Source: Shimia aestuarii
Lineage (GTDB): Bacteria > Pseudomonadota > Alphaproteobacteria > Rhodobacterales > Rhodobacteraceae
Direction of reading: 5' to 3'
Assembly: GCF_022814865.1 (NCBI RefSeq)
Contig: NZ_JAKVRD010000016.1
Location: 21,138-85,137, forward strand
Length of the DNA stretch: 64,000 nt
A program made the position numbers and the translations under genes. The notes under the pieces are model-generated. The model made no database searches. It saw only the letters and a program-made list of their open reading frames with translations, and had not been told where the DNA came from. This document shows, one piece after another, positions 52,440 through 60,512 of this stretch (the first letter of the stretch is position 1; each line of letters opens with the position of its first letter).

Positions 52440-53324
52440 ATGCGGCGCCTGCCTCCGCTCCACGCGCTCCGTGCTTTTGAAGCTGCCGCTCGGCATCTGC
52501 ACTTTGCCCGCGCCGCGGCCGAGCTTCACCTGACGCCGACCGCAATCAGCCACCAGATCCGCCAGTTGGAAGAGATTCTGGAGGTGAAGCTCTTTCACCG
52601 CTATCCGCGCCCAATCCGCCTGTCGACGGAAGGCGCGGCACTATACCCGGTGCTGCGCGAGAGTTTCGACCGTATGAGCAGTGCCATCGCAGGGATTTCG
52701 CATCTGGATACGGATCGCCCGTTGACGGTGTCCGTTACGGTGGCCTTCGCCAGCCTCTGGCTCATGCGGCGATTGCCTGCCTTGCGCAGTCAGACGGGGC
52801 TGAACCTTAAGGTGGAGGCCGAAAACCAGCCGGTAGATCTATCCAGTAGCGATGTCGACTTTGCGGTTCGCTACGCAGGTCAGGCAGAGCCAGAAGACCA
52901 ATGGCTCCCGCTGTTTGAAGACAGCTTGATCCCGCTCTGCGCGCCGGAACTGCTGCGCCGAACTCCCGTGAAGGACGACGCCGGTATTTTGCGCCTGCCG
53001 CTGATCCAGTACCGCTGGAATTGCGGCGCGGAAGCGTCGCCGAGCTGGCAGCGCTGGTCTCACGCTGCGAGGCTTGGGGGGGCGGTGCCTGAGATCGCAC
53101 AGCACTTTTCCGAGGAGATCAATGCCATTGACTCTGCGCTTGCAGGGCAGGGCGTGGTACTGGCTTCCAGCGTTTTGGCCAGTGCCGCTGTGGCGGCCGG
53201 GCACCTAGTGCGCCTGTCTGACGTGGGTTTGCCCGGCAGAACTTTTTGGGCGGTGAGCCGCAGTGATCATCCGCGCTTTGCTGACGTGGAGCGCTTTGCG
53301 TCATGGGCGCGTGCTTCTTGGTAG
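52440..53324 (+). CDS. LysR family regulator adjacent to azoR
   Basis: This 294-residue regulator starts at MRRLPPLHALRAFEAAARHLHFARAAAELHLTPTAISHQIRQLEE, a canonical LysR winged-helix. A more upstream frame to 52395 adds 15 unsupported residues. The effector domain follows (about residues 90-290). It is divergent from azoR and closely resembles the first LysR gene of the island (43726-44610), with the same GcvA-like architecture. Confidence 0.87.
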   Translation: MRRLPPLHALRAFEAAARHLHFARAAAELHLTPTAISHQIRQLEEILEVKLFHRYPRPIRLSTEGAALYPVLRESFDRMSSAIAGISHLDTDRPLTVSVTVAFASLWLMRRLPALRSQTGLNLKVEAENQPVDLSSSDVDFAVRYAGQAEPEDQWLPLFEDSLIPLCAPELLRRTPVKDDAGILRLPLIQYRWNCGAEASPSWQRWSHAARLGGAVPEIAQHFSEEINAIDSALAGQGVVLASSVLASAAVAAGHLVRLSDVGLPGRTFWAVSRSDHPRFADVERFASWARASW

Positions 53325-53375
53325 GTCTGCGCGCGGCATGGTTTCAGCACATCTGCGATGGGCTCGGAGTCAGTA

Positions 53376-53405
53376 CTGCCTGAGACCTCCAGCACGCGGC
53401 CGCAC
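53376..53405. repeat. Right direct repeat of the putative island (DR-R)
   Basis: It aligns with 43608-43637 at 26 of 30 positions, including an identical CTGCCTGAGACCTCCA start. It lies just outside the LysR gene and ends 6 bp before the sodium-channel stop, placing the outer limit of CTG-rich DNA here. Confidence 0.7.
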
Positions 53406-53411
53406 TGTCCC

Positions 53412-54176
53412 CTACCTCTCCGCCAGCCGCTTCTCGATCGCCTCTAACCGGGCGAGGACTTCGTCGCGGTAGGTGTCGGTGCGGGCGTTGTCTTCTTCGT
53501 GGTGGGCGTCTTGCATGGAGTTGACGATGAGGCCGACGAGGAGGTTCACCACGGCGAAGGTCGTCAGGAGGATGAAGGGCACGAAGAAGGCCCAGGCGTA
53601 GGGGTAGGCTTCCATCACCGGGCGGACGATGCCCATGGACCAGCTCTCAAGTGTCATGATCTGGAACAGGGTGTAGGCGGAATCGCCGAGGTTGCCGAAG
53701 AACTCGGGGAAGGTCGCGCCGAAGAGTTTGGTCGCCATGACGGCGCCAATGTAGAAGATCATCGCCATCAGGAGAAAGACGCTCCCCATGCCCGGAAGGG
53801 CGGTGATGAAACCTTCGACGACGCGGCGCAGGCGGGGGGCGTTGGAAACCACGCGCAGCACGCGGAGGATGCGCAGCGCCCTTAGCACTTGGAACCCTTG
53901 AGTCGCGGGGACGAGGGAGATGGCGACGATGGCGAGGTCAAACACGTTCCAGCCGTCGCGGAAGAAGGCGAGGCGACGGGCAAAGAGTTTGAGGCCGATC
54001 TCGATGACGAAGATCGTCAGGCAGGCCATGTCGAGGGCGAGGATCAGGCCCCCGGCGCGCGCCATCACGGGGGCAGAGGTCTCAAGCCCCAGAAGGATCG
54101 CGTTGAAGACGATGATGGCAAGGATCGTGTTGCGGAATAGGGCGCTGTCGACAAGGCGTTCCACGGATTGTCGCAA
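53412..54176 (-). CDS. Bacterial voltage-gated sodium channel (NaChBac/Nav type)
   Basis: This 254-residue inner-membrane channel starts at a TTG with AGGAG eight bases upstream; the frame remains open to 54308, where an arginine-rich stretch would precede the first helix and collide with the neighbouring gene. Six helices are seen. S4 carries arginines at positions 99, 102, 105 and 108. The selectivity filter TLESWSM (175-181) is as in NavAb. A coiled-coil tail ends with EVLARLEAIEKRLAER. It forms homotetramers and may serve motility, pH or osmotic responses in marine bacteria. Confidence 0.92.
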   Translation of the reverse strand: MRQSVERLVDSALFRNTILAIIVFNAILLGLETSAPVMARAGGLILALDMACLTIFVIEIGLKLFARRLAFFRDGWNVFDLAIVAISLVPATQGFQVLRALRILRVLRVVSNAPRLRRVVEGFITALPGMGSVFLLMAMIFYIGAVMATKLFGATFPEFFGNLGDSAYTLFQIMTLESWSMGIVRPVMEAYPYAWAFFVPFILLTTFAVVNLLVGLIVNSMQDAHHEEDNARTDTYRDEVLARLEAIEKRLAER

Positions 54177-54273
54177 AGGGTCTCTCCTACGGAAAAGGGT
54201 CTCCGCGGATATGGCCCGCCGCCCCGCGTATCTCAAGGGCGGCGGTGTGAATTTGGTGTGATTTCTGCGGTGC

Positions 54274-54828
54274 TTAGCGACCAAAGCCCGAGAGCGCCCT
54301 GTAATCAATCGTCTCGAGCAGCGGTTGCATAACGTCCGGCGACGCGCCTTCGGCCTGCACGAGGATGCGGTGGTCGATGAGGGCGCTCATCTGGTTGTCC
54401 TGAAGCATGTATTTCTGACGCCCGACGCGGACGATCTTGGCCCCCATGAGGGCGGCGTTGCCGATCATGCCGGACATGGCGCCGACCATGGGATTGTCGG
54501 CCATGAGGCGGATGGTGAAGCTTTCGCCACCGCCGGAATATTCGGCCTCGGCCCCGACACCGCCGCCCATCATGGCGAGGCCAGCGTTCATCTCGGTGTC
54601 GACCTCTCGGGTCCAGCCGTCGGGCGCGGGCGGTAGATACTCCGAAAGCGCATCAGTCTTGAGCGCGAGCATCTGTTGCTTGGCGTATTCAAGCTCTTCG
54701 AGGGCATAGGCGACGTCGCCCTCTTCATAGGCTTGTTTCGCGCTATCGAGCGCGTCGGTGATCTCGTCCGCCGCGAGAGGCGCAGCAGAGAGGGCCAGGG
54801 CGGCGATCAGAGGAAGGGTGCGGAACAT
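54274..54828 (-). CDS. Secreted protein of unknown function with heptad N-terminal region
   Basis: This 184-residue protein starts at MFRTLPLIAALALSAAPLAADE, a classical signal peptide cut after ALA-type residues (about 20), with AAGGA upstream. A helical segment (EITDALDSAKQAYEEGDVAYALEELEYAKQQMLALK) follows, then a beta-rich domain. I do not recognise a family. It lies between the sodium channel and the 55-62 kb operon and is transcribed in the opposite direction to the operon. Confidence 0.7.
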   Translation of the reverse strand: MFRTLPLIAALALSAAPLAADEITDALDSAKQAYEEGDVAYALEELEYAKQQMLALKTDALSEYLPPAPDGWTREVDTEMNAGLAMMGGGVGAEAEYSGGGESFTIRLMADNPMVGAMSGMIGNAALMGAKIVRVGRQKYMLQDNQMSALIDHRILVQAEGASPDVMQPLLETIDYRALSGFGR

Positions 54829-54979
54829 GGGTTTTCCTTTCAATCAGGCAGGAAACAGGAACAAAGCGCCTTCTATGCTAGGGCCAGAGTTGGATTCTCG
54901 CCAGAGGTTCGTGGCGAGCCTTTCCAAACGGGTTCGATTTTGCCAATCTTTCCGGGAAAGCCCCGGAATTCGTGGGGTG

Positions 54980-55008
54980 AGGTGATGTAAATCACATTAA
55001 CATCACCT
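54980..55008. promoter_or_regulatory. CRP/FNR-like site within an inverted repeat before the unknown operon
   Basis: AGGTGATGT (54980-54988) and ACATCACCT (55000-55008) form perfect 9-bp arms with an 11-nt centre. Inside the left part, GGTGA-TGTAAA-TCACA (54981-54996) matches the CRP consensus TGTGA-N6-TCACA at 9 of 10 positions, and GTGAT-GTAA-ATCAC is an FNR-like arrangement. It lies about 40 bp before the start codon region of the operon. Confidence 0.55.
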
Positions 55009-55044
55009 ATATACCGGATAAGTTATTGAAAACGAGGAGACACC

Positions 55045-56121
55045 ATGGCCGATTTTGACGCCCAGCTGCGCGAGTCGCAGGAGCAGGTCGCTGCTGCGCA
55101 GGCGAAGATTTCCGAACTCACCGGGCGGATTGACACTGCGCGCGCCAAGATGAAGAGCGGCGATGATATCGCCATCGACATCGAAAACGCGACGCTGGAT
55201 GACGTGCATGCCCATACCGAGGTCATGAATGCCAACATTGCCGAGCTTATCATGGGGCTTGATGATGTGACGGCGGCGTTTTCCAAGGATTTCGACGCCA
55301 TGCGCGACAAGACCGGATGGGAGAGCTTTGTCGGCATCTTTAGCCGGGGCAAGGCCGATTCCATGCGTCAGGAACGCATCAAGACCGCCAATATCGACGA
55401 CAAGCTTCAGGATTTGATCGCCAAGTCCGACGTCATCACCAAGCTGCTCGAAGGGCAGTTGGCGGTACTCAATGAGCAGAAAGAGAAGGTCGAGGCGAAC
55501 CTTACGGAAACGCTCGATGAGCGGGAGTTCACGGTCGGCGAGTTGGAGAGCTTGCGCGCGGAAATTCTTGGGATGGATCCGAAGATCATCGAGTTGGAGA
55601 ACAAGATCTCGGTCGAGCAGGACGCGGCGGCGCGCACCAAGCTCGAGACGGAACTTGCCGATCTCAACAAGGCCTATAACGAGAAGGCGCAGCAGGAGCA
55701 GGTCAAGCTCGCCAAGAGCCAGACGCTTGAGCGGTATATCGAGAAGGGCAAGACCTGGGTCGACAGTCTACAGAACCAGGCGGCGACGCAGATGGTTCTT
55801 ATCAACAAGCTCCAGACCGACACGAAACAGCGCGTGGTGCTTTATGATGCGCTGACGAAATCGCTCAAGACCGCGCAGCAGCAGGACATTGCGCACCGGA
55901 TCAACGAGATCGGGGTCGAGACCGACAAGGAGGCGCAGGCGTCGATGGCGGCGATCGGCACGGCGACGAACCAGCGGATGGCGGACATGATGGAAGCGCA
56001 TGAAGGCCACATGGTCTTTGCCCGCGAGGTTCTTGAGGCGAAGGCCAAGGCGGATGAACGTTTCGCCCGCCGGTTCGAGAAGATCGTCGAGAAGCACGAC
56101 AAGAACCTTTATGGGGCGTGA
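55045..56121 (+). CDS. Long coiled-coil protein, first gene of the unknown operon
   Basis: This 358-residue soluble protein is almost entirely helical with long charged heptad-like stretches (QLRESQEQVAAAQAKISELTGRIDTARAK; KKLETELADLNKAYNEKAQQEQ-like middle; C-terminal RRFEKIVEKHDKNLYGA). There is no signal peptide or membrane segment. It resembles toxic-anion-resistance-type coiled coils only in general character, and no clear family signature is visible. The start has a GAGGAG site, and a CRP/FNR-like element lies upstream. As the first gene it is a likely structural or scaffold subunit of the encoded complex (inference). Confidence 0.7.
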   Translation: MADFDAQLRESQEQVAAAQAKISELTGRIDTARAKMKSGDDIAIDIENATLDDVHAHTEVMNANIAELIMGLDDVTAAFSKDFDAMRDKTGWESFVGIFSRGKADSMRQERIKTANIDDKLQDLIAKSDVITKLLEGQLAVLNEQKEKVEANLTETLDEREFTVGELESLRAEILGMDPKIIELENKISVEQDAAARTKLETELADLNKAYNEKAQQEQVKLAKSQTLERYIEKGKTWVDSLQNQAATQMVLINKLQTDTKQRVVLYDALTKSLKTAQQQDIAHRINEIGVETDKEAQASMAAIGTATNQRMADMMEAHEGHMVFAREVLEAKAKADERFARRFEKIVEKHDKNLYGA

Positions 56122-56624
56122 TGTCGGACTCGAAAGAATTTGCCTTCAATCAGTGCGTCCGCAATGCACAAGAAGATCGCCAGTATGCCTACTTTCGGGT
56201 AACATCCGAGCACCCTTTGAATGATCTTGAAAGCCGGCTTGGGATGACCCCCATACGTTTCTGGAACAAGGGCGACATAGTGGAAAGGGGTGGGCGTAAG
56301 TTCCGACGTCGGCAGTCATCTTTCCAGGTCGAAAGCGGTCTGAAAGAAAGCGACCCGCTGGTGGACCACATTCTGACGTTGCACGACAAGTTGGAACCGA
56401 AGGCAGAAGAACTGAGCAGTTTGGATGACCGGTGTCGCTGTGCGATTGTTTGCGTAAGTTACAGCGCACAGAGCATGGAGCTTAGCTTATCATCTGAAAT
56501 ACTGCGACGAATTGCGGATTTGTCACTGGATATCGAGTTCGACCTCTACGCTTTGGTCGAACCACATGATGCTTTGGTTGAGGCACGATCTCTGATGGCA
56601 TTGCACTCAGGAGGTGCGAATTGA
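56121..56624 (+). CDS. DUF4279 family protein
   Basis: This 167-residue protein starts at MSDSKEFAFNQCVRNAQEDRQYAYFRVTSEH, the ATG overlapping the previous stop (TGATG). The pattern FRVTSEHPLNDLESRLGMTPIRFWNKGD and the later WSVES-like QSSFQVESGLKESDPLVDHILTLHDKLEP is typical of DUF4279, a small alpha/beta family of unknown function. Its GC content is visibly lower than that of the flanking genes, so it may be an inserted gene within the operon. Confidence 0.75.
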   Translation: MSDSKEFAFNQCVRNAQEDRQYAYFRVTSEHPLNDLESRLGMTPIRFWNKGDIVERGGRKFRRRQSSFQVESGLKESDPLVDHILTLHDKLEPKAEELSSLDDRCRCAIVCVSYSAQSMELSLSSEILRRIADLSLDIEFDLYALVEPHDALVEARSLMALHSGGAN

Positions 56625-57742
56625 ACGATTCCTCCAAAGACCATAAAGCCCTGCGTGATACGCAGGCGTCACGGCGCTATTTCCGCAAGTTCGAGGCGAT
56701 CGCGGATCGGCTCATGCGGGTGGCGGCGGCGCAGGTCGCGGATGGTGCGATTGACGAGACGGATGTGAAAATCCTGACGCGCTACCTTGCGCGGCTCTCC
56801 TACACGTTCAAGGCGTTGTCGATGAAATACCTCCTCGTCGGGCGCGAGACGGGGCAGTTCTTTGGCTCGCTCCAGATGGACGCGGTCGAAAGCGGGTTTC
56901 CGGTTTTCAACGAGCTGTTGGTCATGGCCAACGATGCGCAGCAGGCCGAGGCGCATCTTGGCGGCATGGCGGATTCGGAGGCGCTCAAGGACGAGATGAT
57001 CCGCAAGATCATCGGCGAGCAAGAGATTCCGACGCGGCTTCAGTTCGCGCTTTCGCAGCGGCTCTATTACGAGGAGTTGATGCGGGGCGAGATGTTCTGG
57101 GCGCAAAACCATCCGGAGGTGTTCTGGCTCGAAACGCTCGGCGACAGGCGACGCAAGTTCATGGTGCATTGGGCCGTCTATGACAGCCAGATCAACCTGC
57201 CGACGATCTACCTCATGGAGGTCGAGGATAGCGCCAAGGTCGCGCTTCCGAAGGATGAGCGGCGCTGGCCGGAAGTGCAGGCGCATTTGATGAGCCAGAG
57301 CCTTGGCGGGCTAAAGCTTGTCACCATTGCCAAAGGGTTCGACGAGAGCTTTGACGACCTGCACCCGAAACGCCTGCGCCGGTATCATGTTGGACCGATG
57401 TATTCCTCGGCCTTCACGCGGCAATCGGGGCCGATCCGCGAAGTTCTTGAAGCCGCGCGCGCGCCGGAGGGCGAGGATTGGGCGCTTGCCTGGACCGTTG
57501 AGGATTTGCAGAGCGAGCGTGTCGAGGAAGAGCGCGCCGGGTGGTTCTCGACCGTGGAGCGGGAGGTCTTTGCGCTGGATCCGTTCTCGGGGCGGGGCGT
57601 CGATACAGGCGCAACGCGGACCGAGCGGAGTATCATCCTGCCGCAGCGGCCCTATCAGGTGTTGGAAGAATTGAATCCGCCGGGATTTGCCAGCGTGACG
57701 AAATATGTCGTCAGCCCGGGCGGGCGGGTGCTTCGGTATTGA
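56621..57742 (+). CDS. Conserved protein of unknown function (TTG start)
   Basis: This 373-residue protein starts at a TTG overlapping the previous stop by 4 bp, with a very strong site AGGAGGTG seven bases upstream. No signal or membrane helix is visible. The N-terminal half is helical (about residues 10-140), and the C-terminal half contains aromatic and beta-rich blocks (FMVHWAVYDSQINLPTIYLMEVED, GRGVDTGATRTERSIILP). I do not recognise a family. It precedes the AAA+ ATPase and is separated from it by a dispersed repeat element. Confidence 0.65.
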   Translation: MNDSSKDHKALRDTQASRRYFRKFEAIADRLMRVAAAQVADGAIDETDVKILTRYLARLSYTFKALSMKYLLVGRETGQFFGSLQMDAVESGFPVFNELLVMANDAQQAEAHLGGMADSEALKDEMIRKIIGEQEIPTRLQFALSQRLYYEELMRGEMFWAQNHPEVFWLETLGDRRRKFMVHWAVYDSQINLPTIYLMEVEDSAKVALPKDERRWPEVQAHLMSQSLGGLKLVTIAKGFDESFDDLHPKRLRRYHVGPMYSSAFTRQSGPIREVLEAARAPEGEDWALAWTVEDLQSERVEEERAGWFSTVEREVFALDPFSGRGVDTGATRTERSIILPQRPYQVLEELNPPGFASVTKYVVSPGGRVLRY

Positions 57743-57799
57743 ATGGCCCTGTGGGCCATGCCTGCGGCGCGAGTATTTGAACAGAGAAGAAGACGAAGG
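57743..57799 (+). repeat. Dispersed intergenic element (copy D, divergent)
   Basis: A single hairpin ATGGCCC-TGT-GGGCCAT (57743-57759) is followed by a tail GCGCGAGTATTTGAACAG and the AGAGAAGAAGA run shared with copy C. It occupies the whole gap between the TTG-start gene and the ATPase gene. Confidence 0.65.
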
Positions 57800-57809
57800 T
57801 GTGTGAGAG

Positions 57810-59741
57810 ATGAGTGTGACGTCGGACCTTATGGAATTGCGCGAAGAGGACATCCGCAAGCATTACGAGGCGGCTGTTGGGATGCTCGACGGGTTCGATC
57901 ACACGCCGCGTATTGCCAAGGGCAAGGGCATGGCGCCTGCGGAGCGGTCGAGCGGGTTGGGAACGCGGCGGCGGTTCCGGTCCACGACGCCGGGGTTGGT
58001 CACACGCTCGACGGCGCGGCCGGAGGGGGTTCATCTTATCGAGCGCATTGAGGGCGCGGATGGGGAGGATCCGCTTGTGTCGCCCGCGCAGGCGAATGTG
58101 ATGAACGGGATGCGTCGGGCGCTCGCCATTGCGCTGGCCGTGGGAGAGAATTTCTCGGAAGCCTCGGGTCTTGCCGAGATGAAGCGCGAGAACCTTGCAG
58201 GCGCGCTGCGCGAAGATCAGAAGGGCGCGTTCTCGGAGCTTCTCGCGGCAGAGGCGCTTGTGGTGTTGCATGTGTTTGGCAATACGGTGGCGTATCTTTT
58301 GGCGCCTTACATGAGCGAGGTCTCGGTCGAGGTTGGCGAGGTCGAGGAGGTTTTGACGGACAATGCCCAGCTTGCCCTGCATGGCGCGCTTTGGGAGTTG
58401 GATCAGGACATTGCCGCCCATGTGAGCGAGGAGGCGCGGCTTGTCCCGTGTGTCTGTGCCTTTGCGGAACAGTTGATGGAGCGCGTCGCGCTTCGGGCGC
58501 AATCGGCGCGGCAGCTTGGCGCGTTTACCGGGGCGCGGTGGCGCGTTGAGGCGGATGACCTGACGATCAATGGCTTTACCCCGGCGCGGGCGGCGAAGGG
58601 CTCGACCCTGACCATGACGTTCAAGAAGCCCAATGAGGTCGTGGGCAACCACATTGCCAAGTATCAGGCGATGAAGCTTTCCAAGATGCTCATGGCCTAT
58701 GATTTCGAGCGCCGCCTTAACCCGTTCGCGGAGCTTGGCGGGTTCATCTTTACCTTTATGGGGGATGGCGCGCCGGGAACGGGGAAGACGACGCTCATCC
58801 AGATGATGGCGGGGTTGGTGAACGACTATTGCGCCGTGGCGGGCTATCCGTTCCGCTATCAGAATTTTGGCATCGACAATATCGACAGCTATCAGGGTAA
58901 GTCGGGCCAGAACGCCAAGGCGTTTATTCAGAACGTTTTGGACCCGCAGGTGATCGGGTTTGGCACGATTGACGACATTGACCAGATCGCGGGCAAGCGC
59001 GGGGATCGTCAGTCCTCCGCCGGGCAGCAGGAGGTCACGGCGGTGTTCATGGAAGCCTTTGCCGGGGCGAATACGGTGGTGCGGGGGAATTGCACCTTTG
59101 GGATGTTCTCGAACTATCCCGAGAACGTTGACGATGCGCTACGCCAGAGGGCCGGGGCGCGCTTCCTTGTCGACGGGCCGCAGACGCGGGAGGATTATAT
59201 CGACATCCTCGCCCTTCTGATGGGTAAGAACCACGATATCCCGCTTGGGAGTCATGACCTCTATGAGGCGCAGGCGATAAAACGTGCGGTGGCGCGCAGT
59301 TTCGAGGCGCATGGGCGGCCGCAGGAGGCGGCGTTGATGAATGTCTTTGACCGGGTGCAGGGGCAGGTCGGCGAGATGGACACGATTGCCAAGCTCGGGA
59401 CGTATTTGAAGGCCATTCAGGAGGCCGACCCGAGGTTCACGGGCCGCGCGATCAAGAACATCACGGACGCGGTCAAGGTCCGGGCGATGGACTTTGAATT
59501 GCCGGATGAATGGATGGAAGACCCGGAATTGTTCCTGTTCCAGACATATGAGCGCAAGAAGGACATGATCGCCGCGCTACGGGTGCCGATCACCGTTGAG
59601 ATGGTGGTGCAGGAGATCAATCGGTATGCGGATTCAGAGTTCCGATATGCGGATAAGTCCGACGAGGTGGCGATTGAAGAGGCCGTGCGGGATATGCGCC
59701 GGATGGCCGAGGCGAAGAAGCGGTATTTGGAGGGGGGGTGA
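57810..59741 (+). CDS. AAA+ ATPase of the unknown operon
   Basis: This 643-residue ATPase has a long N-terminal region (residues 1-300, helical, no recognised fold) and a C-terminal AAA+ module. Walker A is GDGAPGTGKTT (about 318-328) and a Walker B-like GFGTIDDID lies at about 383-391. Sensor 1 asparagine is in MFSNYPENVDDALRQRAGARF (about 433-453), which also carries the arginine-finger region. The Walker B ends DD rather than DE, which may affect hydrolysis. It overlaps the next gene by one base. It is probably the motor of the complex encoded here (inference). Confidence 0.82.
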   Translation: MSVTSDLMELREEDIRKHYEAAVGMLDGFDHTPRIAKGKGMAPAERSSGLGTRRRFRSTTPGLVTRSTARPEGVHLIERIEGADGEDPLVSPAQANVMNGMRRALAIALAVGENFSEASGLAEMKRENLAGALREDQKGAFSELLAAEALVVLHVFGNTVAYLLAPYMSEVSVEVGEVEEVLTDNAQLALHGALWELDQDIAAHVSEEARLVPCVCAFAEQLMERVALRAQSARQLGAFTGARWRVEADDLTINGFTPARAAKGSTLTMTFKKPNEVVGNHIAKYQAMKLSKMLMAYDFERRLNPFAELGGFIFTFMGDGAPGTGKTTLIQMMAGLVNDYCAVAGYPFRYQNFGIDNIDSYQGKSGQNAKAFIQNVLDPQVIGFGTIDDIDQIAGKRGDRQSSAGQQEVTAVFMEAFAGANTVVRGNCTFGMFSNYPENVDDALRQRAGARFLVDGPQTREDYIDILALLMGKNHDIPLGSHDLYEAQAIKRAVARSFEAHGRPQEAALMNVFDRVQGQVGEMDTIAKLGTYLKAIQEADPRFTGRAIKNITDAVKVRAMDFELPDEWMEDPELFLFQTYERKKDMIAALRVPITVEMVVQEINRYADSEFRYADKSDEVAIEEAVRDMRRMAEAKKRYLEGG

Positions 59742-60367
59742 TGTATGACGTGTGGCAGGCTCCTGACGTGATTACCGCATTTGGAACTTTTCTGGCGGGC
59801 AGTGCTGCGTGCATGGGCGTGGTTGTTGCCGCCATCGGGCTGAATACTTGGAAGAAGCAATTGAAGTGGCAAGCAGACCGGGAATTGGCAAAGTCTGCTT
59901 TTGTCGGATTAAAGAAGAGACACGATGCAGTGCTGCACGTGCGAGACCCGTTTGGTTGGTCGAGCGAAACTGAAATAGACACAGAAGATTTGTTTGAGGG
60001 CGATATCCCGTTCAAAAAAGTAGAGCATAAATACCAGTCCCGTTGGAATGTTCTACAGGAGGCAAAGCGCGATTTTTATCCTATAGAGCTAGAGGGTGAC
60101 GCTCTATGGGGTAGTGAATTCGTTGACCTTTGCCGTGAACTCCGAAGGTTGGAAGGAGAATTGCTCCTAGGGATTCAGGACTATGTTGAAAGCCACGATC
60201 CTCGGTATGCGTCTCAAGGCTTTTTTTCGACCAGAGATGAGGCCCGCGAGAACAGGGCTCTAATTCATGGTTTTGGAAAGCGTGATGAATTCGGGCCAAG
60301 ATATGAGAAAGCTGTTGAGAGGATTGAGCGATTCCTGAGGAAGAAACTGGAGCAGGATCAATCATGA
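59741..60367 (+). CDS. Unknown membrane-anchored protein, low-GC insert in the operon
   Basis: This 208-residue protein starts at the ATG in TGATG overlapping the ATPase stop. A single membrane helix lies at about residues 11-34 (TAFGTFLAGSAACMGVVVAAIGL). A soluble charged domain follows, with conserved-looking WGSEFVDLCRELRRLEGELLLGIQDYVESHD. Its GC content is visibly lower than that of the neighbouring genes, like the DUF4279 gene. No family was recognised. It ends before a 145-bp gap packed with hairpins. Confidence 0.6.
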   Translation: MYDVWQAPDVITAFGTFLAGSAACMGVVVAAIGLNTWKKQLKWQADRELAKSAFVGLKKRHDAVLHVRDPFGWSSETEIDTEDLFEGDIPFKKVEHKYQSRWNVLQEAKRDFYPIELEGDALWGSEFVDLCRELRRLEGELLLGIQDYVESHDPRYASQGFFSTRDEARENRALIHGFGKRDEFGPRYEKAVERIERFLRKKLEQDQS

Positions 60368-60380
60368 AAAGCTTGCATCC

Positions 60381-60503
60381 TCGCGGCAACGCCGCGATGC
60401 GCCCGACCCGGCCCCATGGGCGGGCGCATTCTGCACCCACCCTCGGGTGGGGCACATCGCTTGGTGGAGAGCGGGCGTGGTGGGTTGGAAACCCACCCTA
60501 CGG
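60381..60503. repeat. Four consecutive palindromes in the gap upstream of the 451-aa gene
   Basis: The gap contains, in order: TCGCGGC-AAC-GCCGCGA (60381-60397); ATGCGCCCG/CGGGCGCAT with a 15-nt loop (60397-60429); CCCACCC-TC-GGGTGGG (60436-60451); and GGTGGGTT-GGA-AACCCACC (60479-60497) followed by CTACGG (60498-60503). The last palindrome is the second CTACGG-tailed element of the window. Its tail merges into GGAGGTGAG, the ribosome site of the next gene. Confidence 0.75.
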
Positions 60504-60512
60504 AGGTGAGAC

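Noticed and set aside
55045..56121. Toxic-anion resistance (TelA) family membership of the coiled-coil protein
   Set aside because: Only general helical character is shared; no TelA-specific block could be pointed to, so it is left unassigned.
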